From Novakomyces olei (taxonomy: Eukaryota; Ascomycota; Novakomycetes; Novakomycetales; Novakomycetaceae): 64,000 bases of DNA. Position numbers and translations under genes: made by a program. The DNA lies in NCBI GenBank assembly GCA_016906335.1, contig JADEYG010000002.1, forward strand, positions 248,001-312,000, given 5' to 3'. Each line of letters starts with the position of its first letter. The stretch's first letter is position 1. Shown in pieces: positions 21,852-32,332 of the stretch. Under the pieces are notes generated by a model, which was not told the origin of the DNA, searched no databases, and saw only the letters and a list, made by a program, of their open reading frames with translations.

Positions 21852-22769
21852 ATGGCTCATATGGATCAAACGGCTTCCGTATCACTATTCAGCCCGTTTC
21901 CGCGCTCACTCAATATTATTGTGGGCGCAGGCGCAACAGTGCGGGATGTTTACACTTCTTTATCGCAGATTATACCGCCCAAAGCCTTTTCTAGCTCGAC
22001 AGCGAGACTTGTGCTACGTGGATCCAGATCCCCAATCCTGACGGCAGACACTCTGCTTTCCAGTCTTCCACACACAAACTTTGAGCTATGCCACACTTTA
22101 CTCGGCGGAAAAGGCGGGTTTGGTAGCCAGCTCAGAGCTGCCGGTGGACGCATGTCGAAAAGGAGAAACGGAGAACAGGAAAACACAGACTCTTGCCGTG
22201 ATCTAGAAGGCCGTCGGCTCGGGAGTGTAAAAAGGGCTCAAGAGCTCGCAGCGTGGCTCGAGGCTGCTCCGGGAATTGAGCGCCGTGAGCGTGAAGAGAA
22301 GAGAGCACGTTTAGAGCGTATTATTAATCAACAACGTGCTTCTGGACAGAATGATAAGTTTGACGATCAGGGATTCTTTGATGAGTGCGAAGAGCTGCGC
22401 GATCAGTTACGGGAGTCCGTAAAAGACGCAATGAGTGCGTCAATGAGAAGGGAAGAAGATAGCGGAAATGGAGAATCTTCTTCTAAAATGGCTGCCGCTG
22501 TTAGAGCCGCTGCTTCTGCTACTTCTTCTGCTTCTTCTTCTGCTTCTGCTTCAACAAGCTCGGGCAGCATTGCTTCTAAAACGTCCAGTGCAGCTCTAAA
22601 TAAAGCCGAAAGCCGGCCGGGAAAACGGAGGTTTGGATTTGAAGACGAGGATTATAGTGAGGATGATGAGGACGAAGACGAGGATGCAAATATGGAAGCG
22701 CTTAAATCAATAGCGAAGGGAAAGACAAAGGCTTTTCATTCTAAAGCGGCAGTTGGCATCAGCACCTAG
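21852..22769 (+). CDS. SDE2: Sde2 ubiquitin-fold splicing activator
   Basis: Sde2 is made as a ubiquitin-like fusion. In S. pombe, deubiquitinases cut after a GG and the released Lys-starting protein joins the spliceosome to help excise selected introns, with links to telomeric silencing. Single exon, 305 residues. Residues ~1-86 form the ubiquitin-like domain. The processing site LLGGKGGFGSQLR lies at about 83-95, with the expected cut after Gly86. Next is the conserved AGGRMSKRR basic block and a charged helical region (KRAQELAAWLEAAPGIERRE). The remainder is a Ser/Ala-rich low-complexity tract and an acidic EDEDYSEDDEDEDED stretch. S. cerevisiae lacks an obvious Sde2, so its presence fits an intron-rich ascomycete. 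Confidence 0.95.
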   Translation: MAHMDQTASVSLFSPFPRSLNIIVGAGATVRDVYTSLSQIIPPKAFSSSTARLVLRGSRSPILTADTLLSSLPHTNFELCHTLLGGKGGFGSQLRAAGGRMSKRRNGEQENTDSCRDLEGRRLGSVKRAQELAAWLEAAPGIERREREEKRARLERIINQQRASGQNDKFDDQGFFDECEELRDQLRESVKDAMSASMRREEDSGNGESSSKMAAAVRAAASATSSASSSASASTSSGSIASKTSSAALNKAESRPGKRRFGFEDEDYSEDDEDEDEDANMEALKSIAKGKTKAFHSKAAVGIST

Positions 22770-23354
22770 GGTTGCGCTCGTTTTATTAGTTTGGTGGTAT
22801 AGGCGAAATGGGTAGAGCATTACTTCATGGGTAGAGCATTTATGAAGTAATAATGTTTATTTTAGTTTGTCTTTGTCAGATTTATTTGCTGTAGTGTAGG
22901 TAGCAGATTCAATAATGCCTTTTCCCTGCCAAGGTACATAGACAAACGCTTTTGACATGCATCGCTATGAGTCAGGCAAAGCAAAACACGGACAATTAAA
23001 AGATTTTGCGCCGTAAGAATTAGAGGTCTGAAGATTGTCGTTTTGGCAGTCTAATTAACGGATTATGCATAAAGCTGGCGCGTCTTTACATTCGATACAA
23101 TAATGCTTTCGAGCGTGAACAATCCATATGGCTTTGCCAAGATATATAGACAATGGCAGTGACGAAAGCTATTAGGTGCAAACAAACCTATTGAAAGGAT
23201 AATTACTGATAGACCAGTCAATAGATCCATATTACATTTCTATCCTTTGATCAAATTCACACAAGAGTGTAAAATACATGCACGCACAGACTTGGTTCCA
23301 CAAATGTTGATCAGACAGGAGTCAGCATTAATGCTAAGATATTCCATTTTGAAT
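22770..23354. other. Convergent SDE2/RPS10 3' region with a hairpin
   Basis: No gene. Positions 22819-22828 (ATTACTTCAT) pair with 22842-22851 (ATGAAGTAAT) around a GGGTAGAGCATT loop that also repeats just upstream. Farther on, a degenerate ~50-bp duplication is visible around 22908-22955 and 23093-23157 (sharing GCCAAG(G/A)TA(C/T)ATAGACAA). Confidence 0.5.
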
Positions 23355-23828
23355 TTATGCAGCAGTTGGCTGGCCACGACCGAACCCGCCACGGAATTGA
23401 GGCTGGAAACCACCAGGGGCGGCGTCTTGCTTGCCACCGGCGTCACGGCGGCGATAACCAGAATCATCACCTCCACGTGGGCCACCGCCGAATCCAGGAC
23501 GGCCGCCGGCAGAGCGAGTAGGGCCAGATGTTCGTGGCTGTACCTTGTGTGTGTTTGGTACAATTTCGACTGGCAAATGAAGCCATTCACGGAGATACTC
23601 CAGACCCGAGTCGGAGAGCGTATAGTAATACCAGCGCCAGTTGTACCGAGTCTTAACGTGGCCCATTGAAGTGAGAGACTGCATGGCCTTAATGACCTCG
23701 AGGTTCGTTACTCCCTTGATGTTTGGGTGCTGCGGCAGTTCATAGTCTTTTGGCGCAACAAGGCAGCCATCCGAGAAGAGTGCCTCGTAGATGGCCTTGC
23801 GATTCTGCTTCGGAATGACCAAGCCCAT
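23355..23828 (-). CDS. RPS10: 40S ribosomal protein eS10
   Basis: Small-subunit protein eS10. The coding part is one exon of 157 residues. N-terminal IPKQNRKAIYEALFSDGCLV, LEVIKAMQSLTSMGHVKTRY, NWRWYYYTLSDSGLEYLREW and LHLPVEIVP are the conserved winged-helix core. The tail is Gly/Arg-rich (RGGFGRGQPTAA), as in animal and fungal eS10. The start ATG at 23828 (MGLVIPKQ) adds two residues relative to the usual M-L-I-P. The leader appears to contain a 44-nt intron, 23885-23842, with donor GTATGT, branch TGCTAAC and acceptor TTCTAG. A composite HomolE/HomolD-like element lies 119-136 bp upstream of the ATG. Confidence 0.96.
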   Translation of the reverse strand: MGLVIPKQNRKAIYEALFSDGCLVAPKDYELPQHPNIKGVTNLEVIKAMQSLTSMGHVKTRYNWRWYYYTLSDSGLEYLREWLHLPVEIVPNTHKVQPRTSGPTRSAGGRPGFGGGPRGGDDSGYRRRDAGGKQDAAPGGFQPQFRGGFGRGQPTAA

Positions 23829-23841
23829 ATTGAAAATGTGT

Positions 23842-23885
23842 CTAGAAGGGTTAGCAGGAACAAGTCTCGGGATTGATCCACATAC
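23842..23885 (-). other. Probable 5' UTR intron of RPS10
   Basis: On the minus strand GTATGT starts at 23885, TGCTAAC lies near the end, and TTCTAG closes at 23842, 14 nt before the ATG. No start codon is visible in the upstream leader, so the intron is non-coding. Confidence 0.65.
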
Positions 23886-23946
23886 GTTTTGGCTCGTTGC
23901 CGTACTCTGGAGCGAGCGTTTGTGTGTATGTTGCGTATAATTGGAA

Positions 23947-23964
23947 AGTCACAACCCTACCCTA
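23947..23964 (+). promoter_or_regulatory. HomolD/HomolE-like element upstream of RPS10
   Basis: AGTCACAACCCTACCCTA joins AGTCACA (HomolD core CAGTCACA, first base missing) to ACCCTACCCT (HomolE). The same composite, in the opposite orientation relative to the gene, precedes RPS15. Confidence 0.75.
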
Positions 23965-24428
23965 GTCAGAGACAAGCTAATTACTGAGAATTCACTGGTG
24001 TACAATTTAAATTATTATTATTATTTATTATACTAGCGTATACTTTGTTGTGTTGAAAAGGCAAAGCGCATATTTATAGGACTAAACTATATTAACCATT
24101 CATGACAGATTTAATATGGAGAACGCTAGTTAAGTGTACATTCGGCACAGGCAGCCAGAAGGGAGATGCCGCACTATTGCCATATCTCCACGGCTCACAC
24201 GATTGTTTACACAAAGCAAAAAATAACACATTTAAGGCAGACTTGGAGTGCAGTACGCACAAATATTCATACAAATTTACGCTTGAATCTATATAGCTCT
24301 CTACACCAGCAAACACGGAGTATAAATCATTATTGTAATGCTTCAATTGTTGCATGTCAGCCCCATCCACGTACAAACATCGCGTACTATACGCGTATAT
24401 GAATATAGAGCATCCCCAGGTTGTATAT
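23965..24428. other. RPS10 upstream / RPS15 downstream gap
   Basis: No gene supported. GGAGAT and ATCTCC at about 24162-24189 could form a small hairpin, probably in the RPS15 3' UTR. The rest is AT-rich. Confidence 0.45.
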
Positions 24429-24947
24429 TTACTTCAGCGGAATGAAACGTGAAGAGTGTGTAGCACCGATACCAGGGCGACCGTGCTTCACGGGCTGGTA
24501 CGAGATGGAGAACTCACCGAGGTAATGGCCAACCATCTCAGCACGGACTTCGACCTGGTTGAAAACCTTTCCGTTGTAGATTGCAATCACACTGCCAATC
24601 ATCTCGGGCAGTACAATCATGTCACGCAAGTGGGTCTTGACAGGAGCAGGCTTCTCGTTAGGCTTAGCCTCAGCCTTGGCCTTGCGCAATTTCTTAATCA
24701 AACCCATCGGGCGGCGCTTAAGACCACGCTGGAACCGTCTGCGGGCACGCGCATGCACTGTCTGCGCCAACTCCTCCGGACTCAAATCCAAGAGCTGTTC
24801 AATCTCGATGCCCCGGTAAGAAAACTTACGGAAGCTGCGCTTCTTCTTCATCTCCTCCGCGCGCACGGCCTCTTCATACTCGTTGTTGTCCACGTCAGCT
24901 GCAATTCATTAGCGCTTTGTCTGTCACGCGAGTCTTGACTTACACAT
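24429..24947 (-). CDS. RPS15: 40S ribosomal protein uS19
   Basis: Small-subunit protein uS19 (yeast Rps15). A 4-nt first exon (24947-24944: ATG plus T) joins exon 2, 24898-24429, to give 157 residues beginning [12 protein letters not shown]. The core is typical: [77 protein letters not shown] and the C-terminus SSRFIPLK. The 45-nt intron has donor GTAAGT and acceptor TTGCAG with branch CGCTAAT. An intron right after the start codon is common in ribosomal protein genes. A composite HomolE/HomolD-like element lies 78-96 bp upstream. Confidence 0.97.
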
Positions 24948-25299
24948 AGTGCCGATTGTGCTATATTGCTAGTGTCCGGGTTGTTTGTGCTCATCCTTTT
25001 GTTGTTGGTGATGTATGACTGCCATAGGGTAGGGTTATGACTGTCTAACATATTGTAATTATGCCTACAAGGGTATAATGGAAAAAGCGCCTTTGCATTT
25101 TATATATGTAATTTAAGCAGTATTACTGATCAGCCAGACGAGTAGTTTTGAGATATACTCTAATCATGAGCAAGTAAACTTGTGTGCAGCAGCAAAAGTA
25201 GTAGTAATAATTATTATTTATTATAATTATTGTAATAATTATAATATGTGGCCGATAAGGACGTTGTACCGAATTTGCCCATGCTGGTAGCTGTAAATC
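24948..25299. other. RPS15/ATE1 divergent promoter region
   Basis: Holds the RPS15 composite element and an AT palindrome (AATAATTATTATT around 25205-25245). No gene seen. Confidence 0.6.
25025..25043 (+). promoter_or_regulatory. HomolE/HomolD-like element upstream of RPS15
   Basis: TAGGGTAGGGTTATGACTG. Read on the gene strand it is CAGTCATA followed by ACCCTACCCTA. It matches 17 of 18 comparable positions of the RPS10 element, with the two boxes abutting in the same way. Confidence 0.75.
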
Positions 25300-26479
25300 A
25301 TGGAGGAGGAGCTCAGTTTCTTGGCATATGTAGGCAACAATGCCTCAACATGTGGCTACTGCCACTCGGTTGAGGACACATCACACACTTTCGGCCTCTG
25401 GGCTTATTCAATCACACCAGCAGTATGCCTTTTTATTAATTTTTGACTATGACATAATATGCTAAACTGCACAAAGTTTTACAAACGGCTTATAGACCGA
25501 GGCTGGCGGAGGTCTGGCTGCTACTTGTATCAGCCCCAACTAACGCGTTCGTGCTGTCGGCAGTATGCTATCAGACTGGATGCTCCAGCTTTCAAGCCCG
25601 ACAGGCATTGTCGTAATGCTCTAAACAGGTTCAACGCGTCTCTTGTCGGTCCCGAGCACGTTTACAAGGCCGATAAAAAGGGCTACAGCCTGGAGCGCGC
25701 TGTTGAATGCGCTAAAACGCAACAAACACTTTTACAATTGTCTGTGACGTTGGTTCCGGCAGAAGCGACTGAGGAGAAATATATATTATTCAAAAGTTAC
25801 CAGACACGCGTCCATCACGAAACAGAAGACGAGGTTACGATGCGAAGCTTTAAGCGGTTTTTATGCAACTCGCCGTTGAGTACTGATAACAAGTATGGCT
25901 CTTTTCATCAGGAATACCGGGTAGACGGGCAGCTAATAGCTGTGGGTGTCCTGGATATTCTACCCAATGCCCTATCTTCTGTTTACTTTTTTTATGATTT
26001 TGAAAATTGGGGCAAGTTTTCCATGGGCCGGATCAGTGCGTGCTATGAGATTGTACTCGCAAAACAGCTTGGACTGCAATGGTATTATATGGGTAAGATT
26101 TGGTGGCAGTTTTGCCATTCAACGAAATGTACTGATCAATGCAGGATTATACATTTACTCTTGTCGAAAGATGAGGTACAAGGGTGAATACAGTCCGAGC
26201 CAGCTACTTGACCCGGAGAGCTATGTATGGCAACCAATCGAACGGTTTACCGACGTGTGGAAAAATCACGATTGTTATCTATCATTCGATGGTTCTGGAA
26301 GAGAAATCGACAAGAACGATTTGCAAAGTCGTGCGGAAATGGTACTGGTGGTGATTGGAAAGCAAGCTTTTCCGGCAAAGCTAGTCTTCTCGTTGGCTCC
26401 AGAGTTGGAAGGTAAAATAAGAGAGACCCTTGAGCATACTGGGCTGGATGCAGCACGGGAAATTGCGTTATGTATATAA
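25300..26479 (+). CDS. ATE1: Arginyl-tRNA--protein transferase
   Basis: Transfers Arg from Arg-tRNA to acidic N-termini in the Arg/N-degron pathway. Three exons, 25300-25422, 25477-26092 and 26145-26479, join in frame to 357 residues, shorter than the ~500 of budding yeast. The N-terminal domain carries the CGYC pair (STCGYCHSVED), YKRLIDRGWRRSGCYLYQP and the following SCCRQYAIRLD. These four Cys form the regulatory metal or Fe-S site in the family. The C-terminal GNAT-like domain shows FHQEYRVDGQLIAVGVLDIL, VYFFYDF and GLYIYSCRKMRYKGEYSPS. Exon 1 is confirmed by the perfect Cys motif and a GTATGC donor. The shortness lies mainly in the region between the two domains, which may be lineage-specific. 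Confidence 0.93.
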
Positions 26480-26662
26480 GCATCTATGAGACAACATTTA
26501 TAGGTGTAAACAAACACTCACGGCGCTAGACTGCTATTCCAAAGTCCTGCAAGGTTTTTAATATGAAGATGGTTGCAAGTATGTAGTTTAAGCGTATTAT
26601 TATTTTAGTGCATGTCAAGGGCAGTATTTAAAGGCAGTATCCAGGCAAGACCGGGTATGGCT

Positions 26663-27160
26663 CTAGTCAACGCTGAGGTCGACGGGGAAAGTGCCATTGT
26701 CACGCTGTTCATCCCACTTGTCGATCCATGAGGCAGGGCACAGAGACTGTTTTCAAGGTTAGACGTATAGCAGGAAAGGTACTAATTTTACCCTAGCAGC
26801 ACGCCAAAACTGCTGGCACGGCTGGAACTCTTCTCCCTTGGCCAGAATGCACTTGTGGTAATCAATATAGTTTTGGAAGCAGTCTGCCGATATGTTAAAT
26901 ATTAAGGGAGCCGAAAAATAACAGAGTAATAGAAAAAGACAATTGTAGAATTTGAGCATACGCTTTGTCTGGTTGGTGTGCGGGAACCGGGCGTCAAATC
27001 CGGCTGGAAAAAGATTAGTACAATTGCTTCAATGGATCAATCGTTGGTGGCTCGCTGAGTTCTGCCTCGGAAACGGCATCTAACGGCACTTCGGAAGTAA
27101 CAGGAACGTACCCGTCGTAAATGTGATCGGACGCACTTGAACGTCTTCAGCTTCAGACAT
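26663..27160 (-). CDS. COX12: Cytochrome c oxidase subunit VIb (Cox12)
   Basis: Intermembrane-space subunit of complex IV with twin disulphides. Four exons, 27160-27112, 27003-26962, 26883-26792 and 26746-26663, give 88 residues (yeast Cox12: 83). The spliced protein reads FDARFPHTNQTKHCFQNYID, with Cys-x9-Cys (CFQNYIDYHKC) and Cys-x10-Cys (CQQFWRAARSLC), then PASWIDKWDEQRDNGTFPVD. Exons this short in so small a gene show how intron-rich the genome is. No presequence is present, as expected for Mia40 substrates. An ACCCTACCTA motif lies about 135 bp upstream on the gene strand. Confidence 0.93.
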
Positions 27161-27706
27161 TGCGGGACTCGGCGATTGGATTAAAAGGTGAGGATCACGC
27201 AATGGTTGGCAATGGGGCAAACAGGTAAAGGGCCTTTTGCGGCTAAAGGATCGTGGTGTGTTTTAGTCTCAGCGTAATTTAATTGGCCTGGCTTCTAGGT
27301 AGGGTTTTCATGGTCGAGCTGGATACCAATAGCGAGGATTGAGTATGTCTGTACCATACGAAAAAGCGAATAAATTAATTACTGTAGCGAAATAAGTGAT
27401 ACTCTCATATAAATATATTTATTGTATGCCACAAATTTGTATACTAAATTCGATCCTGATAATATAATCACCCATACATTAACAATATCCATACATTAAT
27501 GTTACTCCACAAATACGATTCATAATACTACTTGTATTAGGATAATATTTGTAACGTTATAGGCTCATTCGTACGTGCAAACTCATAAAAGATTGAGACC
27601 GATAGTTTGCAAGTTTCTTTGATTTTGCGAGTACCTTTGACTTTGAAAATACCTTTGACTTTGTCAATTTGGCGTTGTCAAGGCTTTGGATAACGGACAA
27701 TCAAGA
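27161..27706. other. COX12/TRP2 divergent promoter region
   Basis: No gene. It holds TAGGTAGGGTTTT near 27296-27308 (HomolE-like, reverse). Just before TRP2 is a tandem TACCTTTGACTTTG repeated twice (27632-27663). Confidence 0.5.
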
Positions 27707-29356
27707 ATGCAGGTAATTGGTATGAAATAGTCGCTAGTCTAACAGTATGAACAGATCACGATCCAGCCTAGTCTGGAGGATGTGACTGCCCTGATTGAGA
27801 ATGCGAACGACGACGCGTCTCCGGGACGGCCATCAATGGTGCCCGTCTATGCCACACTTTCATCAGACACGGTCACTGTAACTTCAGCTTACCTCAAACT
27901 GGCTGAAGGCAGCACGTATTCCTTTCTACTGGAGTCTGTTACTGGCGGCGAGCAACTCGGCCGTTTCAGTTATTTCGGAGCTAATCCTCTGCGAGTTGTG
28001 AAGACGGGCCCTGAACATGGCGATGAGGTTGATCCCCTAATTGATTTGGAAGCTGAACTGCAAGAAAGCCGAGCTTTCAGTGACCCTAATTTGCCTCCTT
28101 TTACGGGTGGCGCGGTGGGCTATATAGGCTACGATTGCATTCGGTATTTTGAACCAAAGTCACGGCAAACAGAGTTGAAAAATGTCGTTGGTCTACCAGA
28201 ATCGTGTCTTATGTACTTTGACAGTATTGTGGCCATGGACAATATCTATCAAACAACAAAAGTTATTAGCCATATGTATGTGCCAGAGAATTCGGCAGAT
28301 ACCACCACCGAAAAAGCCGGGCAAGAAGTAGACGGCGCTGAAGAAGATACCAGACACTGCCGAGAAGCAATTGTGGCTGCGTACCAGAAGGCTGTGGATA
28401 AAGTAAAAGGGATGTGTGAAAAGCTCCAACAACAAAATGTCCCCCTGCCTGTACAAAAACCGATCGACTTGAACCAAACTCACGAGTTTGAGAGCAATAT
28501 AGGTCGTGAAGGTTACAAATCTTTTGTTCGACAATTGAAGCAGCACATTCACGATGGTGATATTATTCAAGCAGTTCCATCGCAAAGAATAGCTCGGCCA
28601 TCTGCCTTACACCCCTTTAATCTATATAGACATCTCCGCTCGATCAACCCAAGTCCCTATATGTTTTATATCAACTGTGGGGACGAGTTCCAGGTCGTTG
28701 GTGCGAGTCCTGAGCTCCTTGTTAAATCCGACCCGGAGCCTGTAAGCAAACAGGTACGGATTGTTACTCACCCAATCGCCGGGACAATTCGGAGAGGCGA
28801 GACTCGAGCAGTGGACGATCAATTGGCCAATGAGCTTTTGAACTCAACAAAAGACCGAGCTGAGCATGTAATGCTGGTTGATTTGGCGCGTAACGACGTG
28901 AACCGCGTCTGCCAGCCACACACAACTACAGTTGACCGATTAATGGCCGTCGAACGGTTTTCTCACGTCATGCATCTTGTTTCTGAAGTGTCGGGGTATT
29001 TACGGGAGGGAAAAACCCGCTTTGATGCATTTCGTAGCATATTCCCTGCTGGAACTGTTAGTGGAGCTCCTAAAGTAAAAGCAATGGAGTTAATAGGGAG
29101 GTTGGAAAAAGAGATGCGGGGCATTTATGCCGGTGCTGTCGGCCGTTGGTCTTTTGCCAGTGAAAGCATGGACACGTGCATTGCTTTACGTACGATGGTT
29201 TGTAAAGACCAAGTTATTTATTTGCAAGCTGGTGGAGGGATCGTGTTTGACTCAGACGAGGATGAAGAGTACATTGAAACAATAAATAAGCTCAAAGGGA
29301 ACGTGACGGCTATTGGCGCGGCCGAAAAGTTTTATGCTAGTCATTCTAATGCTTGA
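27707..29356 (+). CDS. TRP2: Anthranilate synthase component I
   Basis: Catalyses chorismate plus glutamine-derived ammonia to anthranilate, the first committed step of tryptophan synthesis. A 6-nt first exon (27707-27712, Met-Gln) joins exon 2, 27755-29356, for 535 residues starting MQITIQPSLEDVTALIE. The tryptophan feedback site LLES lies at about 58-61, followed by GRFSYFG. Catalytic-domain blocks are FTGGAVGYIGYDCIRYFEP, GDIIQAVPSQRIARPS, LVDLARNDVNRV, FPAGTVSGAPKVKAMELI and YAGAVGRWSFASESMDTCIA. The retained LLES motif predicts normal inhibition by tryptophan. The tiny first exon is supported by a GTAATT donor, TCTAAC branch and AACAG acceptor. Confidence 0.96.
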
Positions 29357-30140
29357 AAGTCGTGCTGTATCTTTCTCTTTTTTTAAAACAAAGGCTCGAA
29401 TTATAAGAGCTGAAGGAGAAAAGAGACTGGCAAGGGGGCGCAATGTCGTCATACTTGTTTGTTTGTCTGGTATAAAATCTGATGCTTCTAGAACGAATGT
29501 GATGCGTCTAGAACAATGATCTCATCTTTAAACAGTTTCAACGCTAACACGGAAGGTGTATTCTTGCTGAGAATGGCAAAATACCTATGAGAGAAGTCGA
29601 GCTTTAGACTACTGTGAAGGCTTTTATTTAAATATCCTCGAGACGATTCAGGCCTGCTTTCGTCTTTTGCAGGCTTATTTCCATCGTAATAACACGAACT
29701 GGTGCATAATTAAGCCAATGTTTATTATTACCAAGACTCTGATTTTTTGTTTCAATAAAAGTGTTTGTCTTACATTATACAAAATCTATTTTGCCTTCTA
29801 TCCTTTCCTGGTTTAGTTTATATTTATTCTCTCCGTTATCGCACGCGTGTGTTTTAGCGCCCAAAACATCAGACGTTTCGAGTAGCGCGATTCACCGCCC
29901 AAGGCTTGCGCAAAAAAAAACCCGGCGCTTTGTTTCTCGGATTTCCGGTCGATTAATCACATCACTTGTAGCCGTGTCGGATGTTTTTTTAGACCACTAG
30001 AAATCAACATTCCCACGCTAAAAATCGTGTTTTTGCAAAGACTGACTAGCATATTTGTATGGTACATATAAGCGGCGCAATGGCTTCCTGCAATGTACAG
30101 CTGCTAATCTTTCTTTGTTTGCATCAAACTTCTTTTCCAG
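29357..30140. other. Intergenic gap before the siderophore-type transporter
   Basis: No gene supported. AT-rich on the left. A moderately GC-rich patch near 29850-29970 lacks any clear ORF. I searched by eye for iron-type GATA boxes before the transporter and saw none convincing. Confidence 0.45.
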
Positions 30141-32013
30141 ATGGCCGCCAAGGATGAAGGCCACGGATTAGAGCGAGTCAAGCATATCGACTCGCACGTT
30201 TTTCCCACCTGCCCGGAGCGTGAGCCAAAGGAGGTCAATTCGAATTCGACTGCTCTTCAAGATGAGTCTCAAGCAATTGGCCAGCCTGAGGGCAAGTCGC
30301 TTGGTGTCTTGAGGATTGAGGCTATTACTGCATGCTGGAGCCGAAATGAAAAAATTGGACTAATGCTGGTAATCTGGTTGTTTTCATGGGTCTTTTGTTT
30401 GGATAGGTACACGCGGAGTGCTTTGCAGGTAATTTGTATTATAGCAAATATGAAATTGGGAACCATACTTTTCTTTCCCTCTCTGTCTTTCTTTCGTATT
30501 CTAACATTAGGCGCACGCCACTGCAAACTTCAAGTCTATCTCGCTTACGTCTACGGTAAATGTTCTGAGGGCCGTTGTTGCAGTAGCAGCGCACCCAACG
30601 TTTGCCAGTATGACGAACGTCTTTGGCCGGGCAGAATTGATTATCGTCTCGATGATTCTGTTTGCGATTGGCACCGCCGTTCAGTCCCAATCTCGCAATA
30701 TCCCACAGTTCCTTGGCGGCACTGTCCTCTACCAGTTTGGAAGCAACGGTCTATGGCTCTTGCTCCAAGTTCTTGTAGCCGATGTGTCAACGTTACAGTA
30801 CCGGCTGCTGTGCAGTTTTGTCCCCGTAACTCCCTACGTCTTCCTGGCCTGGATCAGCAGTTACTATGTAAATGCCTGGGCCCAAAAATGGTGGTGGGGT
30901 ATCGGCCTTTTCGGTATTGTTATGCCAGTGGCAGCCATCCCAACGCTATCCTTTGTCTTTGTGGCTCAGCGTCGCGCTCGGCGCCGCGGCTTGCTTTCCC
31001 AATTCCAATCGCCGATGGGAGAGTTTGGCGGAAAAAGTCTGGCGGCCAAAATCTTTTGGCAGCTGGACGTTGTGGGCATAGTCTTACTTGTTGTTACATT
31101 AACCTTAACCCTAATGCCCTTGACCCTTGCTGGGGGTAGTGGACCGAAATGGCGGACTGCTCGTGTCATTGTGCCGCTGGCATTAGGCATCCTGTTCTGC
31201 CCTGTCTTTGTTGTGTGGGAGCTGAAAGCAGCCAAGAATCCTTTTATTCCCATCGGTTTAATGGCAAAGCGAACAGTCTGGGCAACCATGCTACTCGTTC
31301 TTTTTTTCGATTTTGCCTGGTACTTGCAGGGTGATTACTTGTACCCTGTCCTGGTAGTCGGGTTCCATCAGTCCATTGTCTCTGCTACCCGAATCGGCTT
31401 CATTTTCACCTGTGTTTCCACCCTGACCGGTTTCGCATTAGGGCTACTTGCCGTTGTTGTTCGACGCTTAAAATGGTTTGCCGTTACTGGAACAACTCTC
31501 TGGCTCGTGGCTTTTACGCTACTTGTACACTATCGCTCAGGCACAGGGTCTATTCCCGGGGTCATTGCCGGTGAATTTTTGCTCGGTTTCGGAGCGGGAC
31601 TGTTTACAATCCCCGCTCAGACTCTTTTACAGGCTGCTGTAAGCCATAATTACACGGCTATTGTGACCGCAGCTTACATGTGCTTTTTTAGCATTGGCTC
31701 CGCCCTGGGCTCTGCTGTTTCCGGTGCCATTTGGACACAGACACTGCACAAGAAGCTAGTGTGTCATTTGGAATCTGCTGATTTAGCTTCGAGAGTGTAT
31801 GGGGATCCATTCGCTTTTGTCCAGCAGTTTCCTTCTGCCACGTCTCCAGAGCGTATAGCAGTTGCCAATGCCTATGGAGAAGTACAAAAGATCCTATGCG
31901 TCACTGGCTTATGCTTGGTTTTGCCAGTGGTAGCAGCGGCTCTGCTGCTACATAACCCTTACTTGGAAGCCCGCCAGTCGCTGGCGACGGTAGAGGAACA
32001 GGAGGACCTGTAG
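30141..32013 (+). CDS. MFS siderophore-iron transporter (SIT/Str family)
   Basis: Proton-coupled importer family for ferric siderophores (S. pombe Str1-3, yeast Arn/Sit). Two exons, 30141-30428 and 30511-32013, give 596 residues. The cytosolic N-terminal ~75 residues are polar, as usual. Signatures are VFCLDRYTRSALQ, the second-helix region VNVLRAVVAVAAHPTFASMT, NVFGRAELIIVSMILFAIGT and VLYQFGSNGLWLLLQVLVAD. About 14 hydrophobic segments run to the end, finishing with LCLVLPVVAAALLLHNPYLE. The substrate cannot be told from sequence. The intron lies between TM1 and TM2 and has branch CTAAC. No secondary-metabolite genes are nearby, so it probably imports foreign or stored siderophores. Confidence 0.88.
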
Positions 32014-32332
32014 CGGTATACAATAGGATATAGCGTAATAGACTAGTAGAAATAATGTGAATTTGGCTTACGCGTCTTGTGCCAGTATTACCTGTATGTT
32101 TGCAGCTGCCAAACCGTGATTGTGAGCCAGTCTAATATTTATTATCATTAATTATATTTATTTTTACTTTTATTGTTATTATTATTATTATTAATTATTA
32201 TTATTATTTTTATTATTATTATTTTTATTATTATTATTTTTATTATTATTATTTTATTTATTTATTATTATTATTTTTTGTTGTATATTTTTATTGTTTT
32301 CAAGTTTTAATTTTAATTATTCATGTCAATAT
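32014..32332. repeat. ATT/TTA microsatellite tract before HELQ
   Basis: About 32140-32280 consists of TTA, TTTA and TTTTTA units. It separates the transporter from the helicase gene. No gene. Confidence 0.8.
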
